From Gemmatimonadota bacterium (GTDB taxonomy: Bacteria; Gemmatimonadota; Gemmatimonadetes; Longimicrobiales; Gaopeijiaceae): a DNA stretch of 49,928 nucleotides. The notes under the pieces were generated by a model, which worked only from the letters and a program-made list of their open reading frames with translations, had not been told where the DNA came from and did not search any database. Positions 1 through 8,273 of this stretch are shown here, piece by piece (position 1 is the first letter of the stretch; every line of letters starts with the position of its first letter). The position numbers were made by a program, and so were the translations under genes. Location of the stretch: assembly GCA_026706635.1 (NCBI GenBank), contig JAPOYJ010000043.1, positions 1 through 49,928 on the forward strand, read 5' to 3'.

Positions 1-67
1 AACTCCCTCAGCCTCCCACCTTGCCCTCGACCCGGAGGTTCATGAATAAGGCAGGTTAGATATCTAT

Positions 68-616
68 GTGATGGACGCGGACGGGGGCAACGAGGAGCGC
101 CTGACGGACTCAGGTGGCGATTTCCCAGCGTGGTCCCCGGACGGGGAGAAGGTCGCCTTCATGTCCGACCGCGACGGCGACGGCGACTACGATATTTTTG
201 TGATGGACGCAGACGGAGAGAACGAGGAACGCCTGACGGATTCAAGTGGCGTGGAGCCAGTGTGGTCCCCGGACGGGGAGAAGATCGCCTTCCAGTCCGA
301 CCGCGACGGCACCTGGGAGATCTACGTGATGGACGCGGACGGGGACAACAAGGAGCGCCTGACGGATGCAGGAGGCCTCTTGCCATGGTGGCCCCCGGAC
401 GGCGTGTGGTCCCCGGACGGGGAGAGGATTGTCTTCATGGCCTACCGCGACGGCGACCACGATATCTATGTGGTGGACGTGGACGGAGACAACGAGGAGC
501 GCCTGACGGAGGAGGGTGGTTGGTATCCAGTGTGGTCCCCAGACGGGGAGAAGATCGCTTTCATGTCCGGCCGCGGCGGCGGCGGATTCGATATCTACGT
601 GATTCAGATCAGGTAG
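68..616 (+). CDS. TolB/PD40-like beta-propeller protein, 5'-truncated
   Basis: The frame encodes about four PD40/TolB-like propeller repeats. Each has a WSPDGEKIAF-type strand pair, an SDRDGD turn, a DIYVMDADG strand and an NEERLTD linker. Such blades are found in TolB, DPP6-like N-terminal domains and secreted propeller proteins. An in-frame TAA lies at 47-49, and the repeat pattern begins abruptly at about position 59 in mid-blade. There is no signal peptide and no earlier blade, so the 5' part is lost or frameshifted. The GTG at 68 is simply the first possible start. In the third repeat a short local duplication gives WPPDG followed by WSPDG. Four blades are fewer than a closed propeller needs, so this is probably a remnant. 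Confidence 0.6.
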   Translation: MMDADGGNEERLTDSGGDFPAWSPDGEKVAFMSDRDGDGDYDIFVMDADGENEERLTDSSGVEPVWSPDGEKIAFQSDRDGTWEIYVMDADGDNKERLTDAGGLLPWWPPDGVWSPDGERIVFMAYRDGDHDIYVVDVDGDNEERLTEEGGWYPVWSPDGEKIAFMSGRGGGGFDIYVIQIR

Positions 617-672
617 ACTGGGTTCTTCCCCTCTTCTGGCGGGTGGCAGCTCGCGAGCGTAGGCCATCGGGG

Positions 673-783
673 TAGACAATGCTGGCGCACCTCCTCATCT
701 ATCATGGGTGCCGGGTCGGCAGCGCCCGCAAGCCGCGCTGCAACCGGTGCGCGATTTCGCGCCTCTACCCATCGAGCGCGGTC
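673..783 (+). pseudogene. nth 3'-end fragment (endonuclease III FeS-loop region)
   Basis: Translation from 676 gives TMLAHLLIYHG, then RKPRCNRCAISRLYPSSAV. This matches the last ~37 residues of the intact endonuclease III that ends at 2065 (TMLAHLLIWHG, then CPVSHLCPSSSV). The Trp codon that should precede it is TAG at 673-675. Two of the four iron-sulfur cysteines are replaced (by Gly and Tyr). It is a decayed duplicate of the end of nth and lies just upstream of the HD gene that precedes the intact nth. Confidence 0.75.
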
Positions 784-812
784 CGAACCATCCCCCAAGG
801 AGACCTCACCCC

Positions 813-1415
813 ATGCCAACCCGATCCGACGCCGTCGCCTTGCTCGAGGAGTGGGTCGAGAGCGAAGCCCTCCGCAGGCACATGCACGCAGTCGAGGCGG
901 CGGTGCGCCACTACGCCCGCCTCATGGGGGGCGACGAGGAGCTCTGGGGGCTGGCCGGGCTCCTGCACGATCTGGACTGGGAGCGCCACCCCGACCAGCA
1001 TCCGCACGTCGGCGTCGCGCGGCTGCGGGAGCTGGGCTACCCGGACGAAGTGGTCCGCGCCGTCCTCTCCCACGGCTACCCCCAGTGCACCGATGTCCGC
1101 CCCGAGACGCCGCTGGAGCGCGTCCTCTACGCCTGTGACGAGCTCTCCGGCCTCGTCTACGCCTGCTGCCTGGTGCGTCCCAACGGGATCGACGACCTGA
1201 AGCCCAAGTCGGTGGTCAGGAAGATGAAGGACAAGGCCTTTGCGCGGGGAGTGCACCGCGAGGCAGTCCACCTCGGCGTCGAGCTGATCGGCCTGCCGCG
1301 CGCCGAGCACATCCAGAACGTGATCGACGGGCTGCGCACGGTGGCCGACGTCCTGGAGGTTAGAGGGGTGGACCAGGCGAGGCGGCGTGAAGGGCGGCCG
1401 GACGCTCCCTCATGA
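813..1415 (+). CDS. HD-domain phosphohydrolase-like protein
   Basis: A 200-residue HD-superfamily protein. The metal-binding HD pair is at residues 52-53 (GLLHDLDWERHP), with supporting histidines at His23, around 60-65, and in a later VLSHGY motif. It resembles the predicted HD hydrolases of the COG2316 type; the substrate is unknown. ATG at 813 is chosen because AAGGAGA lies at 796-802; the open frame extends upstream only into a degraded nth fragment. The stop overlaps the nth start (ATGA), so the two genes are translationally coupled. A second copy of the 3' end of this gene occurs at 7275-7342. Confidence 0.8.
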   Translation: MPTRSDAVALLEEWVESEALRRHMHAVEAAVRHYARLMGGDEELWGLAGLLHDLDWERHPDQHPHVGVARLRELGYPDEVVRAVLSHGYPQCTDVRPETPLERVLYACDELSGLVYACCLVRPNGIDDLKPKSVVRKMKDKAFARGVHREAVHLGVELIGLPRAEHIQNVIDGLRTVADVLEVRGVDQARRREGRPDAPS

Positions 1416-2065
1416 GTCCACGCGAGTCCAGGAAAAGGCGGAACGCCCGCGCCGCGGAGATCTACGAGCTGCTCATTGCCGAGCATCCGGACGCCAAGTG
1501 CGCCCTGGTGCACTCGTCACCCTTCGAGCTGGCCGTGGCGACGATCCTCTCGGCCCAGTGCACCGACGCGCGGGTGAACAAGGTCACCCCGGAGCTCTTC
1601 CGCCGCTACCCGGGCCCCGCCGAGATGGCCGCCGCCCGCCCGGAGGAGCTGGAGGAGGCGATCCGCTCGACCGGATTCTTCCGCAACAAGGCGCGGAGCC
1701 TGCTCCAGATGTCGGCCGCCCTGGTTGCCGACCACGGAGGAGAGGTGCCGCGCACAATGGAGGAGCTCACGGCGCTGCCGGGGATCGGTCGGAAGACCGC
1801 GAACGTCATCCTGGGCAACGCCTTCGGGATCGACCTCGGAGTAGTCGTGGACACGCATGTCAAGCGCCTGTCGCGGCGGATGGGGCTCACGAGCGCGAGC
1901 ACACCGGTCAAGATCGAGCGCGAACTGATGGAGATCTTCCCTAGGCGGCAGTGGACGATGCTCGCACACCTTCTGATCTGGCACGGGCGGCGCCACTGCA
2001 AGGCGCGCACCCCGCTCTGCCACCAGTGCCCGGTGTCGCACCTCTGCCCGTCCAGCAGCGTCTGA
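1412..2065 (+). CDS. nth: Endonuclease III (DNA glycosylase/AP lyase)
   Basis: A 217-residue base-excision-repair glycosylase that removes oxidised pyrimidines and nicks the abasic site. The helix-hairpin-helix is LPGIGRKTA, with the catalytic Lys at residue 128. The catalytic Asp is 147 in VVVDTHV. The C-terminal [4Fe-4S] loop has Cys196, 203, 206 and 212 in the canonical C-X6-C-X2-C-X5-C spacing. Length is normal for the family. The start overlaps the HD gene stop by 4 bp. Two decayed copies of its 3' end occur nearby, at 673-783 and 7118-7272. Confidence 0.97.
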   Translation: MSPRESRKRRNARAAEIYELLIAEHPDAKCALVHSSPFELAVATILSAQCTDARVNKVTPELFRRYPGPAEMAAARPEELEEAIRSTGFFRNKARSLLQMSAALVADHGGEVPRTMEELTALPGIGRKTANVILGNAFGIDLGVVVDTHVKRLSRRMGLTSASTPVKIERELMEIFPRRQWTMLAHLLIWHGRRHCKARTPLCHQCPVSHLCPSSSV

Positions 2066-2070
2066 GCCCG

Positions 2071-2157
2071 GCAGTCCGTGGGCATGGGGATTGTAAGCTA
2101 TGGATTACACATTGTAAAGCATACATTACAGCTCGGACAGACGAGCGAAGTGGCGCG
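2071..2157. mobile_element. CTAG-type MITE-like element, copy 1 (with twin-palindrome core)
   Basis: It begins with the terminal motif GCAGTCCGTGG at 2071, six bases after the nth stop. The twin-palindrome core is at 2092-2130, followed by a GGACAGACGAGCGAAG segment that matches the flank of other copies. The far end is lost at the stop codon of the minus-strand TonB receptor. It fills the whole gap between the two convergent genes. Confidence 0.65.
2092..2130. repeat. 39-bp twin-palindrome core, copy 1
   Basis: Unit 1 (2092-2109) and unit 2 (2113-2130) each have the form TGTAA-N8-TTACA and are separated by CAT. Orientation is the reverse of the copies at 24726, 34319, 35472, 43948 and 48172. 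Confidence 0.85.
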
Positions 2158-5100
2158 TCACCGAATCGACCTTAGCCTCAGCCCGATCTGCGCCCGCCAC
2201 TGCGACGACGGCGCCTCGGGAGCCAGGGGTCTTGCCGCCGCAACTCGGCCCGTCGCGGGGTCGCGCCGAGTTCCGCCCATGTACAGGATCCGCAGGTCCC
2301 GGACCTCCTCCGACCCGGGCGGGGGCAGCACTGTCAGTCCGGCCCTGTACGCCCGGAAGAGCTGCACCACCGGATTGGTGGTCTGCACGAGCCCCCACGA
2401 CGAGTTGACGAGGTTCAGGACGTTGAGGAGATCGAGGGAGAGCTCTCCCGCGATCCCCTTCGCGTGGATCGTCTGGGCGATGCGCAGGTCCAGCCGGTTC
2501 GACCATGGGGCGCGGCAGGCGTTCCTGGCCATGATGCGCCCCGCGAGGAAGGTTACGTCCTCCTCCCCCCCCTCGCCCTCCTCGGTCACCTCGGTCACCT
2601 GCTCCTGAAGGCACTCCTCCACTTCGAAGAGCCCGTCCCAGAGTATCTGGGTGGCGATAGAGCCCGGGATCACCGTATTGGCAGGGGGTACGAAGATGAG
2701 ATCGTTCGAGAGGTTGGCGGCCCGGGGCCCGGGGAAGCCGTCTCCATTGACATCGCCGCTGTACACGTACGAGTACGGTGCGCCGGACTGGCCGGAGTAG
2801 AGCACGCCTATCTCGGTGCCCCCGCGCTGGGGCAGGATCCTGGCGCGTGCGCTCGCCACGACCTTGTGCGGCCGGTCGAAGCGCGACGGCTGATGCGGTG
2901 GGTTGTTGGGGTCGAGGTTCACCGGGGTGGTCGCGTAGTTCGAGGTCACGTCCAGCGACAGCAGGTCCTGCATGTCGGCGGACCTGGTCAGCGAGTAGCC
3001 CGCCCTGATCGTCGCGGCGTCCCCGAAGTCCTTCCTCAGCTCGGCGGTCGCGGCATAGGCAAAGTTGGCCGTGGGCCTGAAGCCGATGTCGCCGTGGTGG
3101 TTTCCGACTCTGAGCGCCGGTCCGAAGATGTCGCTGACAGTGCCACCAACCCATAGCTGTTCGCCCGCATCGAATGTTGCCCTGCCCCAGAAGTGTCGGC
3201 CATCCCAGCCGAAGCCCGGCGTGTTGCCAAGGGCGGCACTTCCTCCCGTCGTGTCCGGTTCGGCCAGGTTCTCGTTCGTGATGTGGATCTGCCTGAGCGC
3301 CCGGTTCTCCATCCAGCTTATCGACAGGACCACGCCCCCCGGCAACCGCTGATCCAGGACCGCCAGCGAGCGCAGATCCTGCGGGAAGCGGAACTCGGGG
3401 TCGAAGTAGTTGATGATCGGCGGCGACTGGTCGCCCTGCCCGTTGGCGCACTCGGAGGGTGCTGGCCGCGACGGATCGAGCGGTGGTGCCTCGTCGCCCC
3501 TGCAGATGATCGTGGCCAACGCCAGACCGTTGTTCTGAAAGGCGTTGGCCAGCCAGGAGTAGGCAGGCCTCCCCGTGAAGATCCCGGCCCCGGCCCTGAG
3601 CTGGGTGCCATCGCGGGGGCGCCAGTTGAAGCCCGCGCGGATCGAGTAGGACGACCGTTTGTCAGGCAGCTGGACCACGTCGATCCCCAGCTCCTCTTCG
3701 AGCGCTGGGTTGGGCTCGGGGCAGCCAACGAAGAAGGGCATGTCGAGGCGCGCCCCGAGGCGGAGAGTAAGCCGGTCGTGCGCCTCCCACTCGTCCTGCC
3801 CGTAGACCGATGCCTCGAAGACGCCGAATTCCGGGGCCGCTCCCCGGTCCCTGACGGGAATCGTGATCTCGTACCGGTTCGGCGTGTTGAGCGCGAGCGC
3901 CTCGAGGCTCTCGAACTCGTAGCTGCCAAGCGCCCCCGGCACAAAGCGCCGGTCGAAGGAGAACCAGGTTCCCGACGCCCCGGCGAGCAGCTGGTGTTCG
4001 GCTAGGTCGCGGCTGAGATTGTTCGTGAGCTGGACGATGCGCTGCTTGAGCCCGTTCTCCTGGGCGAAGAAGTCGGCGCCGGCGCGCACGTCGCGCGTGA
4101 CCCAGTGATCGCCGACCGTGCTGTAGACGGTGACGTCCACCTGCGGGAAGTCGCTCGCGGCCGTCTCGTCGTCGGTCATGATCTGGAGGTTGGCCGAGAG
4201 CTCGTTCGAGAACCTGTTGCCGAGCGACGAGACGAGCCGCAGGACCGTCGAGTGGTTGCGCGACCTGATCGAGGTCCCGTTCGAGGAAAGTTCGTAGGCA
4301 TCGCCAGGGAGCCGGTTCGGGTCGGCGTCGTCGTCGGCCGCCGCGAAGCTGTAGCGGAACATCGCGTCGTGCTGCGGAGCCAGCTTCCAGTCAAGACGAG
4401 CGAATAGGTTGACGATCCGGTTGTCCAGCCCGAAGGACCTGGCCGTGCCCGCCTCCGCCCCGAAGCTCTCGAGGAGCGAGACCAGCCGCTCGGCCGAGTC
4501 GGCGGCCAGCGCGAGGCGGAATGGGTCGGACTCGCCGATGTGGTAGCCGATCGGAGGCTGGCGCGTCTGCTCCCACTCGCCCGCCACGAAGAAGTGCGCC
4601 TCGTCTCGGCGAATCGGCCCACCGACGGTGAACCCCCCGTGGGCGGCCGAGAGCTCGGGGCGCGTAGGCACATCGTCGATGACGAGTTCGCCCACCAGCG
4701 CGCCGCCGCGGTAGTACCCGAAGCCCGAGGTCTCGAACTCGTTGGTTCCGGACTTGGTAACGGCGTTCAGCGCCCCTCCGGTGAAGCCGGACTGACGGAT
4801 GTCGAAGGGGGCGACCTCGAGCCTGAACTGCTCGACCGCGTCAAGCGGTATGACGCGCCCGCCAGCGCGCCCCCCGGCGACGTTGTTCGTCGAGAGCCCG
4901 AAGACGTCCTGGTTAAGGGCCCCGTCCACGCTGAGCGTGTTGAAGCGGAAGCTGGCGCCCGCCACCGAGACGCCCTCCTGCGTAACTCTGGCGACGGGCG
5001 ACAGAGCCGCGAAGTCGATGAAGTTGCGCGAGAGGGTCGGCAGCTCCCGCAGCGTCTCGGAGGTCACGAGCGTGGAGATTCCTATTCGCCCGGGATTGAA

Positions 5101-5577
5101 GTCGGGATCGGCTTCGGCTCGGACCACCAGCTCGGGGAGGCCGATCGCCTCGGTGACGAGCACGATCCCCAGGTCGACGAAGCGCCCGAGCCGCAGCACG
5201 ATGCCCTCCCGGGAGAAGCCCTGGAACCCGATGTGCGAGACGGTCAGGCTGTAGGGTCCCCCCGGGCGCTGGCCGCGGATTGCGTACCGGCCGTCCGCAT
5301 CGCTCTGCGTGGTCGCGGCGGTTCCGGTTCGGGTATCCACGAGCGTCAACGCGGCGGCGGCGACCGGAGCGCCCCTTCCATCCACCACCCGCCCGCGGAT
5401 GCCGGCCGTGGAGGTGCTCTGGGCCGCAAGCTGCGACGCTGGCGCTAGCACCGACGCGCTCGCCGCCACAGCCACGATCGCCCGGGCGAGCCGGGGCTGA
5501 AGCGCCGCCGCCCGAAGACCGCCGGAAGTCCTTCCAGGGGTTGCCGGTTCATGAGCTGTGGGGCGTCGTGAGGTCAT
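2158..5577 (-). CDS. Oar-like TonB-dependent receptor with carboxypeptidase-regulatory domain
   Basis: A 1139-residue outer-membrane receptor. The signal peptide (roughly residues 28-53) ends in QLAAQ. A carboxypeptidase-regulatory-like beta-sandwich (about 57-140) starts GIRGRVVDGRGAPV and ends near SHIGFQGF. A plug domain follows, with LPTLSRNFIDFAAL and the NAVTKSGTNEFE segment typical of Oar/SusC-like plugs, and then a long beta-barrel. The Met at 5577 is chosen because it precedes a proper signal peptide; an upstream start at 5622 adds 15 unconvincing residues. The ligand cannot be inferred. The gene is transcribed alone, divergent from the DUF1232 gene with about 73 bp between them. Confidence 0.9.
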   Translation of the reverse strand: MTSRRPTAHEPATPGRTSGGLRAAALQPRLARAIVAVAASASVLAPASQLAAQSTSTAGIRGRVVDGRGAPVAAAALTLVDTRTGTAATTQSDADGRYAIRGQRPGGPYSLTVSHIGFQGFSREGIVLRLGRFVDLGIVLVTEAIGLPELVVRAEADPDFNPGRIGISTLVTSETLRELPTLSRNFIDFAALSPVARVTQEGVSVAGASFRFNTLSVDGALNQDVFGLSTNNVAGGRAGGRVIPLDAVEQFRLEVAPFDIRQSGFTGGALNAVTKSGTNEFETSGFGYYRGGALVGELVIDDVPTRPELSAAHGGFTVGGPIRRDEAHFFVAGEWEQTRQPPIGYHIGESDPFRLALAADSAERLVSLLESFGAEAGTARSFGLDNRIVNLFARLDWKLAPQHDAMFRYSFAAADDDADPNRLPGDAYELSSNGTSIRSRNHSTVLRLVSSLGNRFSNELSANLQIMTDDETAASDFPQVDVTVYSTVGDHWVTRDVRAGADFFAQENGLKQRIVQLTNNLSRDLAEHQLLAGASGTWFSFDRRFVPGALGSYEFESLEALALNTPNRYEITIPVRDRGAAPEFGVFEASVYGQDEWEAHDRLTLRLGARLDMPFFVGCPEPNPALEEELGIDVVQLPDKRSSYSIRAGFNWRPRDGTQLRAGAGIFTGRPAYSWLANAFQNNGLALATIICRGDEAPPLDPSRPAPSECANGQGDQSPPIINYFDPEFRFPQDLRSLAVLDQRLPGGVVLSISWMENRALRQIHITNENLAEPDTTGGSAALGNTPGFGWDGRHFWGRATFDAGEQLWVGGTVSDIFGPALRVGNHHGDIGFRPTANFAYAATAELRKDFGDAATIRAGYSLTRSADMQDLLSLDVTSNYATTPVNLDPNNPPHQPSRFDRPHKVVASARARILPQRGGTEIGVLYSGQSGAPYSYVYSGDVNGDGFPGPRAANLSNDLIFVPPANTVIPGSIATQILWDGLFEVEECLQEQVTEVTEEGEGGEEDVTFLAGRIMARNACRAPWSNRLDLRIAQTIHAKGIAGELSLDLLNVLNLVNSSWGLVQTTNPVVQLFRAYRAGLTVLPPPGSEEVRDLRILYMGGTRRDPATGRVAAARPLAPEAPSSQWRAQIGLRLRSIR

Positions 5578-5650
5578 CGGGTCGAGCTCTTGGGATTCGG
5601 ATCGTGTGCACGCGGACCGCAAGTTAGACGCTCTGCATCGCTAGCGCCAA

Positions 5651-6271
5651 GTGACCGACGCGCCGCCCCCGCGAGCCTGGCAAGCGGCAGCGCCCGTCAA
5701 CTTCCATGTACCCGAGAGGAGCCTGCCCGTTCCAGACCGTTTCGACGCAGTGCCCGAGCACGACAGACGCGCCCTTCGGAAAAAGCTCGCGGAGTTGCCC
5801 GCCAAAGCCGGAACGGGACTCGCCAAGCTTGGAGCGGGAGCCGCCGTGCCCCCTCGCAAGGTGTGCCGGGTGCTGCGGCGAGGTATCGGCCACCACAGCG
5901 GCACGTCCTTTCGGAAGAAGCTCGCGGAGTTGGCCGCCAAGGTCGGCCCAGGAGCCGTCAAGCTAGGAGCGGGAGCTGCCAAAGCCGGAAAGGGGATCGT
6001 GCGCCGCGCCCTGGTGCTGTACCACTGTCTCCAGGACCCCGACACACCCGCTTGGGCGCGCAAGATCATCATGGGTGCGTTGGCCTACTTGGTCCTTCCG
6101 GTCGATGCGGTGCCGGATTTCCTGCCGGTGGTGGGGCAAGTGGACGACCTCGCGGTGCTGGCAGCGGCGTTCGCGATAGTGCTCGTGCACATCAAGCCGG
6201 AGCACAGGCGCGCGGCAGAGGAGAAGATGGAGGAGTGGTTCGGAGCGGAAGAGAGTGTGTCCGACGAGTGA
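5651..6271 (+). CDS. DUF1232 (YkvA-type) membrane protein with N-terminal repeats
   Basis: A 206-residue protein. The C-terminal half is a DUF1232/YkvA domain: a WARKIIMGALAYL helix, the signature PVDAVPDFLPVVGQVDD and a following hydrophobic helix. The N-terminal half holds two copies of a ~35-residue Ala/Gly/Lys-rich repeat (RKKLAELPAKAG and RKKLAELAAKVG, each followed by KLGAGAA). No function is established for DUF1232; it is generally a small membrane-associated module. The GTG at 5651 is uncertain, because no ATG exists before the domain core and no strong ribosome site is seen. A closely similar second copy is at 7343-7743. Confidence 0.7.
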   Translation: MTDAPPPRAWQAAAPVNFHVPERSLPVPDRFDAVPEHDRRALRKKLAELPAKAGTGLAKLGAGAAVPPRKVCRVLRRGIGHHSGTSFRKKLAELAAKVGPGAVKLGAGAAKAGKGIVRRALVLYHCLQDPDTPAWARKIIMGALAYLVLPVDAVPDFLPVVGQVDDLAVLAAAFAIVLVHIKPEHRRAAEEKMEEWFGAEESVSDE

Positions 6272-6305
6272 TGACGTCCCTCGCCCCCCCCTGGCCGGGT
6301 CCCCG

Positions 6306-6457
6306 GCAGTCCGTGGATAATCTCCGGTCCCACGCTTTCCCGCCCGGCACCATCGGCACCAGCACATCCGCCGCACGGTCTCCTCCCCGGCCAGCGCCTT
6401 TCCGGCGGGCCCCTCGTCGCGCTCGGTGCCCGGGGGGCGCTATCCGCTGACCGCTAG
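6306..6457. mobile_element. CTAG-type MITE-like element, coreless and diverged
   Basis: The left end is GCAGTCCGTGGATAATCTC at 6306. The right end is TATCCGCTGACCGCTAG, finishing at CTAG 6454-6457. The interior keeps the GCTCGGTGCC segment of the right arm but has no twin palindrome. The CTAG supplies the TAG stop of the minus-strand lipoprotein gene. Confidence 0.6.
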
Positions 6458-6894
6458 CGCCGGCCTCTCTCCTCGCGCTCCTCGCGTTTCCGTTCGCGCA
6501 ATGCCCTGAACAGTTTCTCGATCTCCCGTCGGAAAATCTCGCACGCCTCCTCCATCGTGATGCGTCCGGATTCGACCGCGGCAAGAAGACGCGCCTTGGT
6601 TCCGGCGATCGCTGCACTCACGCGCCGGGCCTCTTCCCGGGTGATGGTTCCGCGCCGTACCCCTTCGCGGAGGCGCCTGTTGGCCGCGGCTTGGATGTCG
6701 TCCAGCGGGTTGTGGTCGATGGCGTCGTGGGCCTCCTGGAGGGCGAGCTGCAACGCCTCGACGTCCACCAGTTCCTCCTCGCGTTCGGGTTCGGCCGGGT
6801 CCGAATTGCAGGACGCGACACCAAGAGACAGAATGGCCAGGGCCCCGCAGGACAGGACGGTCCGGAACCGGCGCGGGATGGTGGAAGTGGTCAT
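6454..6894 (-). CDS. Predicted lipoprotein with GxIT-EEA helical motifs
   Basis: A 146-residue protein with a lipoprotein signal peptide (basic RRFR, hydrophobic core, lipobox VASC) and then an acidic segment (EPEREEELVDVE). The rest is charged and helical. It contains two related motifs, RRGTITREEARR and ESGRITMEEACEIFRR, and ends in an Arg/Glu-rich tail. ATG at 6894 is supported by AAGGAGAT just upstream on the coding strand. The function is unknown; it should be anchored on the periplasmic side. The second motif resembles one in the export adaptor at 20334-21914. Its stop lies in the CTAG at the end of a MITE-like element. Confidence 0.7.
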   Translation of the reverse strand: MTTSTIPRRFRTVLSCGALAILSLGVASCNSDPAEPEREEELVDVEALQLALQEAHDAIDHNPLDDIQAAANRRLREGVRRGTITREEARRVSAAIAGTKARLLAAVESGRITMEEACEIFRREIEKLFRALRERKREEREERGRR

Positions 6895-7117
6895 CGGCGG
6901 ATCTCCTTTCGGAACTGGCGCGCAGCGCCGTGCGGTCGCGGGCGAAGTGCTCATGGCCTGGGCAGGCCTACTGCGGGGAGTTGGGCTGCCCACCTAAGAC
7001 GAGCCCCTCACCCGCCTGTGCGCAAGGTCATGGGGAGAAACGGTTCTGGGGACGAGATGTCATTTCGCCCGAATACGGACGCAGATCGTGAGCGTCCAGC
7101 CCGGACGCGCCCCCCGG

Positions 7118-7272
7118 ACAGATCGAAAAGGACCTCATGGCGCTCTTCTGCGGCGCGCGTGGACAATGCTCTCGTCCATGCTGATCTTTCACGGCTGACA
7201 GGTTTGCAAAGCCCGGGGCCCGCGCTGCAACCGATGCGCGGTCTTCCACCTGTGCCGCTCGCGCACCCTCTG
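7118..7272 (+). pseudogene. Second nth 3'-end fragment, frameshifted with internal stop
   Basis: One frame reads QIEKDLMALF, matching KIERELMEIF of intact Nth. After a frame change it continues WTMLSSMLIFHG, a TGA stop, then QVCKARGPRCNRCAVFHLC, which matches the iron-sulfur loop with its C-X6-C-X2-C-X5-C spacing kept. It is a dead copy of the last ~55 codons of nth. It is followed within a few bases by an HD-gene fragment, the same neighbour order as at 673-1415. Confidence 0.75.
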
Positions 7273-7274
7273 AG

Positions 7275-7342
7275 GGCATGCGGGCGGTGGCGGATGTGCT
7301 GGAGGTCAGTGGGGAGGATCAGGCGAGACGGCGGGGCGAGAA
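7275..7342 (+). pseudogene. HD-hydrolase gene 3' fragment
   Basis: The translation MRAVADVLEVSGEDQARRRGEK matches the C-terminal end of the HD protein that stops at 1415 (LRTVADVLEVRGVDQARRREGR). The frame then runs directly into the N-terminal repeat of a DUF1232 gene. The piece is therefore a recombination scar joining two genes found separately elsewhere in the window. Confidence 0.7.
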
Positions 7343-7743
7343 GCCGGTCGCCGGAAAGCTCGAGGAGTTGGCCGCCAAGGCACGAACGAAACTCGGCAGG
7401 GTTGTAGCGGGGGCCGCCGTGCCGCTTGGCAAGTTGCAAGAGGGTCTTGTGCATGGCCCTCGTGCTGTACTACTGCCTCAAGGACCCCGACACTCCCCTT
7501 TGGGCGCGCAGGATCATCATGGGTGCGTTGGGCTACCTGATCCTTCCGGTCGATGCGGTGCCGGATTTTCTGCCGCTGGTGGGGCTCACGGACGACCTCG
7601 CGGTGCTGGCAGCGGCGGTTGCAATAGTCCTCGTGCACATCAATCCGGAACACAAGCGTGCGGCAAAGGAGAAGATGGAGGAACTCGGAGTTGGATCGGA
7701 CGTGTGCGGCAAAGTGATTCTACCGCATGCCGATGAACCGTGA
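7343..7743 (+). pseudogene. Second DUF1232 copy, frameshifted near its N-terminus
   Basis: The first part (KLEELAAKARTKLG then VVAGAAVPLGKL) is the same repeat found at the N-terminus of the 5651-6271 protein. Between about 7435 and 7455 the frame changes, and from 7426 a second frame gives an intact 105-residue reading containing the DUF1232 signature PVDAVPDFLPLVGLTDD. DNA identity to the first copy is visibly high over about 230 bases. The 7426-7743 frame (ATG at 7426) could still make a minimal DUF1232 protein. The longer form seen in the first copy is broken. Confidence 0.6.
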
Positions 7744-8046
7744 TGGAGGATGTCGCTATGACCCGGTGTGGGTGCTACCCTTGGCCTTCGCGGCGGCGGC
7801 GCTCCTCGTGCCCACGCAATCCCTTTGGAGAGGCGCACGATCTCTGCGGGGAAGCGGGCGAGAGCCTCCTCCCCCCGCCTTGCCCCTCCGCTCCCGTTTC
7901 AGCACCTTAGCGCGGCCACGGCAGCCGACGCCGATAGGGGGTCCCGGACGCCGGGCCAGTCGCCCCCGACCCGGTTCTCGCGACCGAGCCCCCTCGTCCG
8001 CAGCGCCGCCTGGACACCCACCGCCCAAACGGAACGGAGCCGCCCC
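7744..8046. other. 303-bp gap with no recognised feature
   Basis: GC-rich sequence between the DUF1232 copy and a short membrane-peptide frame. Frames exist, but their translations are Arg/Pro/Ser-rich with no domain. No terminator or element end is clear. Confidence 0.4.
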
Positions 8047-8160
8047 GTGACCACCGCAACCTGGATCACCATGATCGCTGTCATGGCCTTCGTGTGGGGA
8101 GGCCTCGCGACGGCGCTGCGCGCCGCGATCCGGAAGGAATCCGCCAAGGGCGCCAGCTAG
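8047..8160 (+). CDS. Possible 37-residue single-pass membrane peptide (MetS-like)
   Basis: GTG at 8047, with a weak AACGGAG upstream, opens a 37-residue frame. It has one hydrophobic helix (ITMIAVMAFVWGGLATALRA) and a basic tail (RKESAKG). The WGG within the helix resembles the small subunits that accompany methionine/alanine sodium symporters. No transporter large subunit is nearby, so the assignment is tentative and the frame could be fortuitous. Confidence 0.35.
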   Translation: MTTATWITMIAVMAFVWGGLATALRAAIRKESAKGAS

Positions 8161-8234
8161 CACGTGGAGAGAGTCCCCACGGCAGTCGAGCGAGGTGCCA
8201 TCCGCGCCGCGCCGCTCTGCTCAGTTGGCTACAA

Positions 8235-8273
8235 TGTAAACTTTGATTTACGTAATGTAAAGTGCAGTTTACA
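8235..8273. promoter_or_regulatory. Twin-palindrome site immediately upstream of carB
   Basis: Unit 1 (8235-8252) is TGTAA-N8-TTACG and unit 2 (8256-8273) is TGTAA-N8-TTACA, separated by TAA. The geometry is the same as in the mobile cores, but the N8 segments differ and no element ends are recognisable. A -10-like TACAAT lies at 8230-8235, and the carB start codon is 11 bases downstream of the site. A protein bound here would cover the transcription start and ribosome-binding region. Confidence 0.65.
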
